Assembly (NCBI RefSeq): GCF_004022215.1
Contig: NZ_SAUZ01000012.1
Location: forward strand, 1-64,000
Length of the DNA stretch: 64,000 nucleotides
Reading direction: 5' to 3'
Source: Paenirhodobacter populi
Lineage (GTDB): Bacteria > Pseudomonadota > Alphaproteobacteria > Rhodobacterales > Rhodobacteraceae
Shown here: positions 16,839-27,218 of the stretch, in pieces
Numbering within the stretch: position 1 is the stretch's first letter
Layout: each line of letters opens with the position of its first letter
Notes under the pieces: model-generated
Told to the model about the DNA's origin: nothing
The model's database searches: none
What the model saw: the letters and a program-made list of their open reading frames with translations, nothing else
Translations under genes and position numbers: made by a program

Positions 16839-18323
16839 TCACTTAGAGGCGCGGGCGCACGCGCTGTACCGGGAGGACAGGAGCCGGCCAAGCGCCTGCA
16901 TCCCGGATTCCAGCGTCCGGTCGTCAAACTCGCCAAAGCCGAGCATCACCTGATCGGCGTAGTCGCGCGCATGTGTGCCCGAAAACCGCGTTACCGGCGT
17001 GACGACGAGCCCGTGCGCCGCAGCCAGCGCCGCCAGATCCTGCGCGTCGAGCCCGGGGCAGAGCCGCCCTGAGGCCTGCATGCCCGACACCGCCGGGCGC
17101 AGTCTGAGCCAGGGGGCCGCATGCCGCGCAGCCTGTGCTTGCAACACCTCGTGTCGATGCCCGTAGAGCGCGCGCATGTTTCGCAGATGGCGCGCGAAAT
17201 GGCCGCGGCGGAGGAATTCCGCCACCACCGCCTGCGACATGAAGGGCGAAAACCTGCTGCCCACCTGCCGCATGCGCACGAAGGCCTGGACGAGCGCATC
17301 GGGCACGATCGCATAGCCAAGCCGAAGCGCCGGAAACAGCGTCTTGGTGAAGGTGTTCAGGTAGATGACCCGTTGATTTCCGTCGAGCGCCTGGATCGTG
17401 GTCGAGACGGTGCCGTCGAACCGCAGGTCGCTGTCATAGCCATCCTCGATGATCCAGGCATCGGCGGCCCGTGCCCAGGCCAGCAGTTCTGCCCTCCGCT
17501 CGGTCGTCATCACCGCGCCGATGGGCAACTGGTTTCCCGGCGTGACATAGGCCACGCGGGCGCCCGGCGCATCGGCAATGCCGTGCTGCACCATCATGCC
17601 CGCGCTGTCCACGGGCACGTCGACGATCCGCGCGCCGATGGCATCCGCACTGGTCCGAACACCGGGGTAGCCCGGATCCTCGCACCAGATCGCGTCGCCC
17701 GCATGCAGGAGCAAGCGGCAGGCGGTGTCCACGCCCTGCTGCGTGCCGTCGACGATGATCACGTTGTGCGCAGTGCAGCGCACGCCCCGCAGGATCATCT
17801 GCCGGGCGATTTCCTCGCGCAGCGGCAGGTGGCCCGCCGGGTCGTTCTCGCCCATCAGGTCGCTGTGACGCAGCAACCGGCGATAGACATCATTGCCGAT
17901 GCGCTGCCAGATCGGCAGGGGAAAGTCCTTCAGCGCCGGAAAGAAAGGCCGGAAGGGCGCCGCCACAGGAACATGGGCGGAGTTCTCGGCCGACATCCGC
18001 GCGATCTGTGCCGTGACGCGCGACATGTCGGGAGCATGGAACGTGTCTACGGCGGCTCCGGCTGGGACCCCGACCGCAGAGACCGAACCCGCGACGAAGG
18101 TGCCCGAGCCGGTCACTGCCACCAGATGTCCCTCGGTGATGAGCTGCTCGAAGGCCAGCACCACGGTGTTGCGCGAAACGTTCATCTCGCGCGCCAGTTC
18201 GCGCGAGGACGGCACCTTGCATCCGGGCGCAAGCGCACCCGAGGCAATGGCCGTCACCAGCCTGCGATAAACTTGGCGGTGAAGGGGTTCGCCGCCGCCC
18301 GAATCTGCGATGATGCGGTCCAT
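16839..18323 (-). CDS. MocR/GabR-type regulator (GntR HTH fused to aminotransferase-like domain)
   Basis: 494 residues from the ATG at 18323, chosen because the longer start (18479) only adds 52 low-homology residues. N-terminal GntR winged HTH at about 13-75 (LAREMNVSRNTVVLAFEQLI), then a fold-type I aminotransferase-like domain. The PLP Lys is Lys327 in YLNTFTKTLFPALRLGY, and the PLP-binding EDGYDSDLRF is present. MocR proteins sense amino compounds as PLP adducts and control genes for GABA, taurine or other amines. It lies 214 bases after the last permease gene of the amine-type transporter operon, on the same strand, so it may regulate that operon. Confidence 0.92.
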   Translation of the reverse strand: MDRIIADSGGGEPLHRQVYRRLVTAIASGALAPGCKVPSSRELAREMNVSRNTVVLAFEQLITEGHLVAVTGSGTFVAGSVSAVGVPAGAAVDTFHAPDMSRVTAQIARMSAENSAHVPVAAPFRPFFPALKDFPLPIWQRIGNDVYRRLLRHSDLMGENDPAGHLPLREEIARQMILRGVRCTAHNVIIVDGTQQGVDTACRLLLHAGDAIWCEDPGYPGVRTSADAIGARIVDVPVDSAGMMVQHGIADAPGARVAYVTPGNQLPIGAVMTTERRAELLAWARAADAWIIEDGYDSDLRFDGTVSTTIQALDGNQRVIYLNTFTKTLFPALRLGYAIVPDALVQAFVRMRQVGSRFSPFMSQAVVAEFLRRGHFARHLRNMRALYGHRHEVLQAQAARHAAPWLRLRPAVSGMQASGRLCPGLDAQDLAALAAAHGLVVTPVTRFSGTHARDYADQVMLGFGEFDDRTLESGMQALGRLLSSRYSACARASK

Positions 18324-18537
18324 ATCGTCCGATGCCCCAGGCGCGTCGCCGGTCCGTTCCGCTGGGACGGTGGCAAGGCCGGTGGTTTCGGGGAGAGTAT
18401 CCCCCGGGACCACAGTGATGGCGACTCCATCGCGCCGCACAGTCCCCGCATCGTTGCTTCCAACGCACACAGCGCCCACGCACTGCCCTTGATGCCGCGA
18501 TTTCGGTCATCATGGAAAGTCGCAGGCGCCACGCGGC

Positions 18538-19374
18538 TCAGGTCAGGCCGCGCACCTCCTCGGCCTGCGTGAGCCGGCGGTGGCGGCCGACCTTGAGGCT
18601 GATCAGGATGGCCGCAAAACCAAGGATCACTGCGAGGTTGATCAGGGTGGTGACGGCGAACAGCTCGGGGCGGATGCCGTAGCGCAGCGTGCCCCAGGCC
18701 ACGGCCGGCAGGGTGGGCGTGGCGCCCAGCAGGTAGAAGGAGATCTCGAGGTTGTTGAACGACAGAATGAAGGTCGAGAGCGACGCGCTGAACAAGGCGG
18801 GCGCAGCCAGCGGCAGCGTCACCTCGCGGAAGGCCTGTACCGGCGTGGCGCCGAAGACCATGGCGGCATCGTTCAGTCGCCAGTCGTAGCGATAGAGTTG
18901 GACCGCGATGATGAGGAAGGCATAGGTGAAGCAGCGCACCGCATTGGCAAGGATCGCCACCGCCAGATTGCCGCCGATGCCCATGAACAGGTTGGTGAAC
19001 ACCATCGTCGAGATGCCGAGCACGATGTCCGCTACGAACAAGGGCGCAAGATAGAGCAGCAACAATTTGCCCCGGTGGCGCCCGGGATAGCGCATCAACC
19101 CGAAGATCGCCGCAGTGGCGAACGCAGTGGACAGCACGGCCGTGGCCAGCCCGATGATCGCGCTGTTCATCAGCGCTTCGAGATAGACCCGGTTATGGAT
19201 CAGTGCGGTATAGGCTGCGGTGCTCCAACGCGGCGGATAGGGCCACATCGTGTTGGTTGAGACTGAAGCCAGCGCGACATGTACGATGGGTACGTAGAGG
19301 AACGCATAGGTCGCGCACAGCAGGGCCGCGGTGAAGCCGATCCACAGCGAAGGGGCAAGCGAAGGCCAGCGCAT
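18538..19374 (-). CDS. Polyamine-type ABC permease (PotC-like)
   Basis: 278 residues from the ATG at 19374, one base from the upstream permease stop; a longer start at 19437 overlaps that gene without homology. Six hydrophobic segments and an EAA loop (AAMVFGATPVQAFREVTLPL) identify a type I permease of the spermidine/putrescine/iron(III) group. Acts as heterodimer with the preceding permease. Last transporter gene of the operon. Confidence 0.9.
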   Translation of the reverse strand: MRWPSLAPSLWIGFTAALLCATYAFLYVPIVHVALASVSTNTMWPYPPRWSTAAYTALIHNRVYLEALMNSAIIGLATAVLSTAFATAAIFGLMRYPGRHRGKLLLLYLAPLFVADIVLGISTMVFTNLFMGIGGNLAVAILANAVRCFTYAFLIIAVQLYRYDWRLNDAAMVFGATPVQAFREVTLPLAAPALFSASLSTFILSFNNLEISFYLLGATPTLPAVAWGTLRYGIRPELFAVTTLINLAVILGFAAILISLKVGRHRRLTQAEEVRGLT

Positions 19375-19375
19375 C

Positions 19376-20308
19376 TCAGCGACCCTCCCTTTCGGCGGTG
19401 CCGCCGGAAAAGCCGCTGCGCTGCGGATTGACCGCACGGCTGAGCATGAAGACCATCAGAAGTGTCGCCGCGAACAGGAACACCCCCATCGCCGCGCCCA
19501 GCGACCAGGTTCCGGTATCGCCGAACTGCTGGGCAAGCGACATCCCGAACAGCGTGCCATTAGGTCCGCCCAGGAACCGGGGCGCCAGTGCCGAGGACAG
19601 CGCCGGCACGAAACACAGGATGAACCCGACGAGCGTTCCGACGAGGTTGAGCGGCCATGTCACCTCGAGGAAGGTGCGCACCGGACCGGCTCCAAAGGTC
19701 CGCGCCGCATCCGCAAGCCGGAAGTCGAAGTTGACGAGCGAGAGGCATAGTGCCGTCACCGCCGTCGGCAGGTAGAGATAGAAGATGCCAATGGCGCTGG
19801 CGATGGGAGTGAAGATCAGCGCACGGATCGGCTGTAGCCCCATCCACATCATCATCGAATTGATCAGCCCCACGGGCCCGAGCAAGCCTTGCAAGGCGAT
19901 CAGCCGGATCACCTCACCGGTAAAGAACGGCAGCGCGAAGAGCATGCCCAAGAGCAACGCCCACCGGCCACTGACCCGCACGATGAAATATGCGATCGGC
20001 CAGGCGAGGATCACCGAAACCGCCGAAACCGCCACCGCAGTGATAAAGGAGCGCAGGAAGAAGGTTAGATATGCGCCCTCGAACAGCACTGCGCTAAAGT
20101 TTGACAGGGTGAAATCGGGAATGATTTGATAGCTCTCGGTTCGCCAGAAGGCGAGCACGATGATCGACAAGATCGGCAGGACGAAGAACATGCCGATCAG
20201 CGCCACCGAGGGCGCCTGCATCAGAAGGGCGATCTGGCGACGGCTGAGTCCCGTGCGGCGTGCGGCCGGGGCGTTCACGACCTGAATATCGGTGTTTTCG
20301 AGCGTCAT
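19376..20308 (-). CDS. Polyamine-type ABC permease (PotB-like)
   Basis: 310 residues from the ATG at 20308, which overlaps the ATPase stop as ATGA; a much longer frame upstream is a shadow of the ATPase gene. About 40 cytoplasmic residues precede the first membrane helix (APSVALIGMFFVLPILSIIV). EAA loop DAARTFGAGPVRTFLEVTWP is present. Translationally coupled to the ATPase. Confidence 0.9.
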   Translation of the reverse strand: MTLENTDIQVVNAPAARRTGLSRRQIALLMQAPSVALIGMFFVLPILSIIVLAFWRTESYQIIPDFTLSNFSAVLFEGAYLTFFLRSFITAVAVSAVSVILAWPIAYFIVRVSGRWALLLGMLFALPFFTGEVIRLIALQGLLGPVGLINSMMMWMGLQPIRALIFTPIASAIGIFYLYLPTAVTALCLSLVNFDFRLADAARTFGAGPVRTFLEVTWPLNLVGTLVGFILCFVPALSSALAPRFLGGPNGTLFGMSLAQQFGDTGTWSLGAAMGVFLFAATLLMVFMLSRAVNPQRSGFSGGTAEREGR

Positions 20309-21375
20309 TGCAGCCTCCGCACGAAGGCATCCACGGCCGCCTCGTCCCAGACGGCGGTGACGTCCTCGCCGGGCAGGAAGGTTTCCGCCCCCGCCGGCAG
20401 CCCCGCCACCAGCATCTGACCGTTCGCGGCCGCGAGCAGATATTCGGTGAAATTGCCACGCAGGATCACGTCGCGCACCGTGCAGGCGGGCGCGTTCTCT
20501 CCCGCCGCCGTGCCGCGAAGGAGGGATATCTTCTCGTTCTTGATATAGAGATCGACTTCGTCGCCGGGCCGGGCACCCACGTTGGAGGCCTGCACCGCGA
20601 TGCCGTTGCAATCCACCACCATTGCGGTGGAGGAAACCGATCGGACCCGACCGTGAAAGGCGTTCGAGCGTCCGACGAAACGGGCGATGAAAGGCGTCTT
20701 CGGATGGTTGTAGACGATGGTTCGCTCGGCGAAGTCCTCGACATCGCCCATGCTCATCACCGCGATCCGGTCGCTCATGCTCAGCGCCTCTTCCTGATTG
20801 TGGGTGACGTAGATGAAGGGGATCCCGAGTTCCTTCTGATAGCGGCGGATCTCGATCTCCATTTCCTGTCGCAATTCGCGGTCGAGGTTGGCGAGCGGCT
20901 CATCGAGAAGCAGGAGCTTGGGGCTCGCCACCAGCCCGCGGCCGAGCGCCACGCGCTGCTGCTGACCGCCCGACAGCTCACGCGGGTAGCGGTTCTCGAG
21001 CCCCGTCAACGACAGGATCTCGAGCGCCCAGCCGACGCGGCGGGCGATCTCCCCGCGCTCGAGGTGCAGCATGCGCAGCGGGAAGGAAAGGTTCTCGACC
21101 ACGGTACGGTGCGGGAACAGGAGGAATTCCTGAAATACCATCGCCACCCCGCGCTGGTGCGGCGGCTGGCCGGTAACGTCCTTGCCGTCGATCAGGACCC
21201 GCCCGGCGCTGGGTGTCTCGAGCCCGGCGATGATGCGCAGAAGCGTCGTCTTGCCAGATCCCGAGGGCCCGAGCAGGGAAATGAACTCGTGCTTGTCGAT
21301 CGCCATGTTGATGTCATCAAGCGCTTTGACGCGGCGACCGTAGGTTTTGGATATGCCGTCGATTTCGATATACAT
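20305..21375 (-). CDS. Polyamine-type ABC transporter ATPase (PotA-like)
   Basis: 356 residues, with ATPase domain (1-235) plus TOBE domain (about 275-350). Walker A GPSGSGKTTLLRIIAGLETP, Q-loop MVFQEFLLFPHRTV, signature LSGGQQQRVALGRGLV and Walker B LLLLDEPLANLD are intact. Energises import by the two permeases that follow. Members of this family carry polyamines, putrescine, GABA-like amines or ferric complexes; the transaminase and MocR neighbours favour an amine. Confidence 0.92.
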   Translation of the reverse strand: MYIEIDGISKTYGRRVKALDDINMAIDKHEFISLLGPSGSGKTTLLRIIAGLETPSAGRVLIDGKDVTGQPPHQRGVAMVFQEFLLFPHRTVVENLSFPLRMLHLERGEIARRVGWALEILSLTGLENRYPRELSGGQQQRVALGRGLVASPKLLLLDEPLANLDRELRQEMEIEIRRYQKELGIPFIYVTHNQEEALSMSDRIAVMSMGDVEDFAERTIVYNHPKTPFIARFVGRSNAFHGRVRSVSSTAMVVDCNGIAVQASNVGARPGDEVDLYIKNEKISLLRGTAAGENAPACTVRDVILRGNFTEYLLAAANGQMLVAGLPAGAETFLPGEDVTAVWDEAAVDAFVRRLQ

Positions 21376-21427
21376 TTGCGGTCCTTTTCCGGCCCTGCCG
21401 CCCTGCGGCGGACCCCGTGAAGGGAAC

Positions 21428-21449
21428 TCCGCCCGGGATCCCGGGCGGA
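21428..21449 (-). promoter_or_regulatory. Perfect 22-base palindrome between binding-protein and ATPase genes
   Basis: TCCGCCCGGGA and TCCCGGGCGGA are exact reverse complements. It lies 4 bases after the binding-protein stop on the minus strand and about 50 bases before the ATPase start. Likely an mRNA hairpin that raises binding-protein output over the transporter body. Confidence 0.6.
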
Positions 21450-21453
21450 AAGC

Positions 21454-22635
21454 TCAGGCAGCCTGCATGTTCGACCACACCCGTTCCCACTTTTCCGGGG
21501 ACGACGGCTGGTCGAACTGGTGCATGCTGGCGATGTCGTCGGAACGGTCCATCAGGAACAGCTCCTTTTCGAGATCGGAGGCGTCGGCACGCCAGTCGAT
21601 GGTCGAGCACGACCCTGCCTCGCGCGCGAGCTTGGCCATCAGCTCGGGCGAGATCATCATGTCGATGAAGCCCATCGCGGCGTCGAGCCTGGGCCCGTCC
21701 TGCACCCCCGAACTGATCAGCCAGGTGTCGATCCAGCCGAGCGCACCTTCCTTCGGGCGCAGCACGTGGCCGAACTTATCGGGGATCTCGCCGGCGGCGT
21801 TCATCTGATTCAGCTTGCGGTAGGATTGCGAGAATTCGGCCGCCGTGGTGGCCGCGCCCGCCTGCAGCAGGCTGGCAAGGGTCTGGTTGTCGGGATAGCG
21901 CGTCAGCAACAGCGACTTCTGTGCGATCAGGCGCCTTTCGACCTCGGCCAGTTCCTCGTCGGTCAGGACATAGGGGTTGAAGGGCTTGCCATCCGGGCGC
22001 GGCGCGGTCTGGGTGCCCATCTCGGCACTGACGAGGATGCCGGTGACGGCGATGTTCTCCTCGAAGCGCGCCGAGGTCAGCAGCTGGCCCGCCATCTCCG
22101 GGGCGAACAGGATCTCGAGACTTTGCACCTTTTCCGGATCGACGCGCGACATGTTGTAGGTGATCCCGTAGCCACCCCAGCAATAGGGCACGCCGAAAGT
22201 GGCGCCCGTCGGCGCATCGACCAGAAGCCTGAAATTGCTTGGCTGAAAGGCCGGGTAGTAATGCGCGGTATTCCTGATCGCGGCATAGTCGAAGGCGCGG
22301 ATAAGCCCTTCGCGATAATAGAGCGAAGGCCAGAAGCCATCGGCCTGTACGAGGTCGAAATCCCGGGTGCCGCCGACGCGCAACTTGTTGTAGGCCTCGG
22401 AATTACCGTCGAAGAAGGTCGGCGAGAAGGACACGTCATAGGTCTTCTCGTATTCGGCGATGACGTCGGGCATCAGGTAGCTGCCCCACATCAGCGCCCG
22501 CATCTGAATTGTCGCGGCTTCGGCCCGGCGCACCCAGGGCGTGGCCAGAAGTGCCGCTGAAGCCGCCGAGACCTCGAGAAACCTGCGCCGCGTGGCGCGA
22601 ACCGGCGAACTGCGTCTTTCGATACTGTCGGTCAT
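21454..22635 (-). CDS. Polyamine-type periplasmic substrate-binding protein, Tat-exported
   Basis: 393 residues. The N-terminus has a twin-arginine motif (RATRRRFLEVSA) and hydrophobic stretch ending AEA near 40, so it is probably exported folded by Tat. The mature part begins TIQMRALMWGSYLMPDVIAE and has the PotD-like two-lobe fold (GVPYCWGGYGITYN). Encoded directly before its ATPase and permeases, after the transaminase gene. Confidence 0.88.
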   Translation of the reverse strand: MTDSIERRSSPVRATRRRFLEVSAASAALLATPWVRRAEAATIQMRALMWGSYLMPDVIAEYEKTYDVSFSPTFFDGNSEAYNKLRVGGTRDFDLVQADGFWPSLYYREGLIRAFDYAAIRNTAHYYPAFQPSNFRLLVDAPTGATFGVPYCWGGYGITYNMSRVDPEKVQSLEILFAPEMAGQLLTSARFEENIAVTGILVSAEMGTQTAPRPDGKPFNPYVLTDEELAEVERRLIAQKSLLLTRYPDNQTLASLLQAGAATTAAEFSQSYRKLNQMNAAGEIPDKFGHVLRPKEGALGWIDTWLISSGVQDGPRLDAAMGFIDMMISPELMAKLAREAGSCSTIDWRADASDLEKELFLMDRSDDIASMHQFDQPSSPEKWERVWSNMQAA

Positions 22636-22698
22636 CGTTCAATCCCCGTTGGTTGTGTTTTTCGTTTTTCGGTGCGCTCCGCCGGCGGCGGTGCGGAC

Positions 22699-22723
22699 GG
22701 AGGGCCTCTTGCGACGGCCCTCC
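22699..22723 (-). promoter_or_regulatory. Hairpin between transaminase and binding-protein genes
   Basis: GGAGGGCC, 9-base loop, GGCCCTCC: an 8-bp perfect stem in the 99-base gap between the transaminase stop and the binding-protein start. No U-run follows. Possible processing or partial-termination site. Confidence 0.45.
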
Positions 22724-22734
22724 ACGCGCCGGCC

Positions 22735-23679
22735 TCAGGCGGCGGTCTTCAGTGGGTTTTCCGTATCCGCATAGTTGATGGGCGTGATCAGCCAGCCTTC
22801 GTCCTTCTTGCGCCAGTAAGTGTCCATCACCTTGCGGGAAACGGGGCCGGTGATGCCGTTCGCCATCACATGATCATCGACGCGCGACACCGGCATGATC
22901 CCGAAGGCGGTGGTCGACAGAAACACCTCGTCAGCCTCGAGCAGGTCCTTCTTGGTCAGGGGGGCGTAATCCGCGGTCATGCCAAGCTCGGGGGCGAGAT
23001 CGATCACGGACCGCGCCGTGACGCCCTTGAGCGCGCCGCGGTCCGGGGTCAGCAGCCTGTCGCCTTTGACGACGAAGATGTTGTAGCCCGGCCCCTCGGT
23101 GACGTAGCCGTCATAGTCGAGCAGGATCGCCTGATCGTAACCGTTGTCGAGCGCCTCCCACAGGCTGTTCGACAGATCGCGCCACTGGAAGTTCTTCCAC
23201 GTCGGGTTGATCGAGGCCTCGGGGAAGCGGACGATGGACGAGATCATCAGGCTCGCGCCCTTGTCGGCGAGCTCGGGGGTGATCACCTCGGGCCAGGGCC
23301 AGACCCAGCACATGAAGGTGTTGCGGCACTGATCTGGGCGCCGCCAGCCTGGTTTTGTGGGCGCGCCGCGGGTGGCGGCAAAGCTGACGCAGGCGTCCTT
23401 CATGCCGCTTAGCACGACGCAGCGCGCCGCGATCTCGCGCATCTGGTCCAGCGTCTCGGTCGGCTGCATTCGGTAGCCGCGCATCGATTCCGCGAACCGG
23501 GCCATATGGTCGCCCAGCCGGAAGAAGCCGCCCTTGTGGACATGAACCACGTCATATGTGACATCCGACTTGGTAAAACCGAAGTCGCTCAGAGGGATGC
23601 CTGCCTGGTTCAGTGGCAGGTAACGGCCATCGACATAAGCCGCCCCCTGGGAGAAATCCTGTTGCGGATCACCCATCAT
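22735..23679 (-). CDS. Fold-type IV PLP transaminase, (R)-amine / D-amino acid transaminase-like
   Basis: 314 residues. The N-terminal FSQGAAYVDGRYLPLNQAGI, SDFGFTKSDVTYDVVHV and GFFRLGDHMARF, the catalytic Lys162 in NPTWKNFQWRDL, and Glu195 in VTEGPGYN are fold-type IV landmarks. The whole pattern resembles (R)-selective amine transaminases (ATA-117 group) and BCAT-like enzymes more than IlvE or D-Ala transaminase. First gene of the operon with a polyamine-type importer; with the MocR regulator this suggests transamination of an imported amine. Two adjacent ATGs (23679, 23676) share one GGAG. Exact substrate not deducible. Confidence 0.85.
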   Translation of the reverse strand: MMGDPQQDFSQGAAYVDGRYLPLNQAGIPLSDFGFTKSDVTYDVVHVHKGGFFRLGDHMARFAESMRGYRMQPTETLDQMREIAARCVVLSGMKDACVSFAATRGAPTKPGWRRPDQCRNTFMCWVWPWPEVITPELADKGASLMISSIVRFPEASINPTWKNFQWRDLSNSLWEALDNGYDQAILLDYDGYVTEGPGYNIFVVKGDRLLTPDRGALKGVTARSVIDLAPELGMTADYAPLTKKDLLEADEVFLSTTAFGIMPVSRVDDHVMANGITGPVSRKVMDTYWRKKDEGWLITPINYADTENPLKTAA

Positions 23680-23820
23680 TTTTGCTCCGTGATTTTATGA
23701 AACGCGAAACCCTTCGCGGCTCTCACGTTATGCGGTTGACGCAACGGCACAAGGACCAGTTGGCGACGAGTTCGCGGGGCCAATTGTGGGCGGGCGGTGA
23801 CGGCCCCGGACACAGGGCGA

Positions 23821-23871
23821 CAGCTTTTCCAGGTTCTGCTCGGCCATGCCAAGCTGACAACCGCGGCTCAA
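23821..23871 (+). mobile_element. Possible tyrosine-recombinase shard
   Basis: One short frame reads QLFQVLLGHAKLTTAAQ, like the conserved LLGH segment of phage-type integrases (IQVLLGHAKLTTTA). Only about 17 residues, without the catalytic Arg or Tyr, so weak; it is worth noting because it abuts an ISL3 remnant. Confidence 0.3.
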
Positions 23872-23885
23872 ACCGGGCTGGCAAG

Positions 23886-24152
23886 TCACCGCCCGCGCGC
23901 AGGATTGCGCGGCTCCTGACCATTGGTCGGGATCACCTCTCCAGAGCCGATGCGGTTCAGGTCGCGCGGATCGAAGCGGCGTTACCGGCCTTGGCCGCCG
24001 CCCGAGTGCTCACCGGCCGGTTCACGGACATGGTGCGCAACGGCCGCAAGGATGTCCTGGCCGACTGGCTCGACGAGGCGGAAGACAGCATGATCGCCTC
24101 TTTTGCCCGTGGCCTCCGCAGCGACTGCGCTGCCGTTGCAAATCTGGCTCGT
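23886..24152 (+). pseudogene. ISL3-family transposase, C-terminal remnant
   Basis: About 89 residues match the C-terminal part of ISL3 (IS204/IS1001/IS1096/IS1165) transposases: SPPARRIARLLTIGRDHLSR, then ALAAARVLTGRFTDMVRNGR, then IASFARGLRSDCAAVANLAR. The final catalytic Glu block (WSNGxxEGxINxLK) is scrambled and no start codon or terminal repeats are evident. Together with the preceding shard it fills the 563-base gap (23680-24242) between the transaminase and threonine aldolase genes, so the promoter for the transaminase operon must lie in or at this remnant. Confidence 0.62.
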
Positions 24153-24242
24153 CCAGACCCGGGTCGACGGTCGCAGCGTCCGGCGCTCCCGCGGAGTGGC
24201 ATCCAGCCTGACACGGCATGCGGCCCGGATCTGGCGCGAATT

Positions 24243-25289
24243 TTACCGGATAAGTCTTAGCAGCGTTTCCCGTGCGAGATCTGCAGCGCGGGCGACCTGG
24301 GCAGTGCTGACATCGAGATGGGTCACGACACGGATGCGTTTCGGGCCTTCGACATTGACCCGGACGCCGCTCTCCAGAAGGGCGGCAGCAAAGGTCGGGG
24401 CCGTCACGTCAAGCTCGGAAAGGTCAAGGAACACGATATTCGTGAAACCGCTCTCTGGCGTGACCTTCAATCCGCTCACGTCCCGCAGGACCGTTGCGAA
24501 ATGCTCGGCGTTACGGTGATCGTCGGCGAGGCGTTCGATATTGTGGTCGAAGGCGAAGAGGCCAGCGGCCGCCATGAAGCCGGATTGGCGCATGGCGCCG
24601 CCCAGGCGGTGCTTCCAGATCAGGGCTTCGGCAATGAAGTCCTCTGACCCGGCAAGCACTGCGCCAAAGGGACAGCCAAGACCTTTTGAGAGGTCGACCC
24701 AGACGCTGTCGCACAGGCTTGCGAAGGCGCGCGCAGGCAGGCCTGCTGACACCGAAGCGTTGAACAAACGCGCTCCATCCATGTGAAGCGCCATGTCGCG
24801 CTCATGTGCAAGAGTAGCGAGGTCTTGAAGTGCGGCCACGGGCCAGACGCGTCCGCCACCGCGGTTCGTGGTTTGCTCGACCTCGATCACCCGGCTGCGG
24901 GGCGAGCGGTGACGTGGCTCGCGGATCAGCGGTAGAGCATCATCGGCGGTGAAAATACCCGTTGAACTGGAGATCGGGCGGAACTGCGCACCGGCCAACG
25001 CCGCCGCCCCCGCGCCCTCAGAGCCGAATACGTGCGCGCTGTCGGCGCAGATGATCTCGTCGCCCGGCCGACAATGCACCAGGAAAGAGATCTGGTTGCA
25101 CATCGTGCCTGAGGGCAGGAACAGCGCCTTTTCTTGGCCCAAAAGCTCCGCCGCGCGAATCTCCAACGCTAAGGTGGTGGGGTCTTCATAACGCTGTTCG
25201 TCACCGGTTTCTGCCGCACACATCGCCGCCAGCATCTCTGCGCCCGGGCGGGTTGAGGTGTCAGAGATCAGGTCAATTTCGACTGTCAT
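24243..25289 (-). CDS. ltaE: Low-specificity threonine aldolase
   Basis: 348 residues, fold-type I PLP enzyme. PLP Lys202 lies in VWVDLSKGLGCPFGAV, the cofactor Asp/Arg pair in HMDGARLFNA, and the N-terminal SDTSTRPGAEMLAAM is typical of the family. It cleaves L-threonine or L-allo-threonine, and often other beta-hydroxy amino acids, to glycine and an aldehyde. Last gene of an operon whose other members form a general amino-acid ABC importer, which makes a beta-hydroxy amino acid the likely cargo. The frame is intact up to the ISL3 scar. Confidence 0.92.
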   Translation of the reverse strand: MTVEIDLISDTSTRPGAEMLAAMCAAETGDEQRYEDPTTLALEIRAAELLGQEKALFLPSGTMCNQISFLVHCRPGDEIICADSAHVFGSEGAGAAALAGAQFRPISSSTGIFTADDALPLIREPRHRSPRSRVIEVEQTTNRGGGRVWPVAALQDLATLAHERDMALHMDGARLFNASVSAGLPARAFASLCDSVWVDLSKGLGCPFGAVLAGSEDFIAEALIWKHRLGGAMRQSGFMAAAGLFAFDHNIERLADDHRNAEHFATVLRDVSGLKVTPESGFTNIVFLDLSELDVTAPTFAAALLESGVRVNVEGPKRIRVVTHLDVSTAQVARAADLARETLLRLIR

Positions 25290-25312
25290 ATCAGATCAGT
25301 TCTTTCCGTTAG

Positions 25313-26082
<770 letters not shown>

Positions 26083-26086
<4 letters not shown>

Positions 26087-27213
26087 TTTCCTGCCCTCCT
26101 GAGGCGCGACAAGCTTTCTCGCTCAAGAGAACGTCCATAAAGCGACAGCCCCGAGCAGATCACGAAGTAAAGGAGGAAGACGAAGAGATAACCTTCGATC
26201 GAGTATTTCACCCATTCGGGGTCCTGAAGCGCGCTTTTCGTCGCTCCAAGGATATCCCATAGGCCAAGAATGGCGAAGAAGGTGGTGTTCTTGAAAGACC
26301 GCACGATGTCGTTGAACAGCGAGGGCAGGGCGGAGGCGATGGCCTGCGGCAAGATCACCTTCAGCAGCCGTTGGCGATAGCTAAGCCCGAGCGCCTGCGC
26401 AGCTTCATCCTGACCGAGCGGCAAGGTCTGCAGCCCGCCACGGATGGTTTCGGCAGCATAGGCTGCAAAGAAGATGATCATGCCGATCTCGGCGCGCACG
26501 AGTTTGTCGACGTTCAATTGCGGGGGCAGGAACAGCGGCATGATGAGAGCCGCAAAGAACAGCACCACCAGCAGCGGGAAACCGCGTGTCACCTCGATGA
26601 CCGCAGTGCAAAGCGCCGAAAAGATCGGCAGTCGGGAGCGACGTCCAAGGGCCAGAAGGATGCCGAGCGGCAGCCCGCCCGCTATGGTGCCACCAAAGAT
26701 CATGAAGCTGAGCGGAAGCCCGCCCCATTGATCTGTGCCCACGTAGGTCATGCCAAAGATGCCGCCTCGCATCAGAATGATCGAGACGATGAAGATCGCG
26801 ATCCAGCCGATGATCTTCGTCAACGCCGGCACGCGGCGAAAGATGGAGACGCCCGCCCAGACCAGCCAAAGCGCGATCAGAACCACGCCGCGCCATTGTT
26901 CAGCATAGGGAAAAGCGCCAAACAGGATGACCGGATATTTCGCGCCGATCACCGCCCAGCAGGCGCCTGCGCCTGGCTTGGCACAGGCGGCAGAACCCCC
27001 GGGCGCGGTCCAGACCGCGTCGACAATCGCCCATTTCAATGCGAACCAGGCGAAAACCAGCAGCAGCGCGCCGCCGATCAGAGTGATGAGCGTCGAGAAA
27101 GTGGAACCGAAAAGCGCGCCGGTCAGCGCCCTTACGCGATTTTCTTGCGCGGGGGGAGGGCGGATGGCGTCGCTTGCGGGAAGCTCGATTCCAGAGGTCA
27201 GAATATGGGTCAT
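26083..27213 (-). CDS. aapM: General L-amino acid ABC permease (AapM/BztC-like)
   Basis: 376 residues from the ATG at 27213; a GTG at 27222 overlapping the aapQ stop is equally possible, as neither has a clear Shine-Dalgarno. Length near 380 with a long N-terminal region before the conserved HisM-type permease core (about 170-370) is specific to the Aap/Bzt group. EAA loop LGQDEAAQALGLSYRQRLLK is visible. Pairs with AapQ. Confidence 0.9.
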
Positions 27214-27218
27214 CGAGA

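Noticed and set aside
21400-21414. Short stem CCGC/GCGG before the PotA-like ATPase
   Set aside because: Only 4-5 bp in very GC-rich sequence; not distinguishable from chance next to the 22-base palindrome.
23097-23680. Possible second coding frame around the transaminase start on the plus strand
   Set aside because: Frames here are shadows of the transaminase gene; only the stretch after 23880 has transposase-like blocks.
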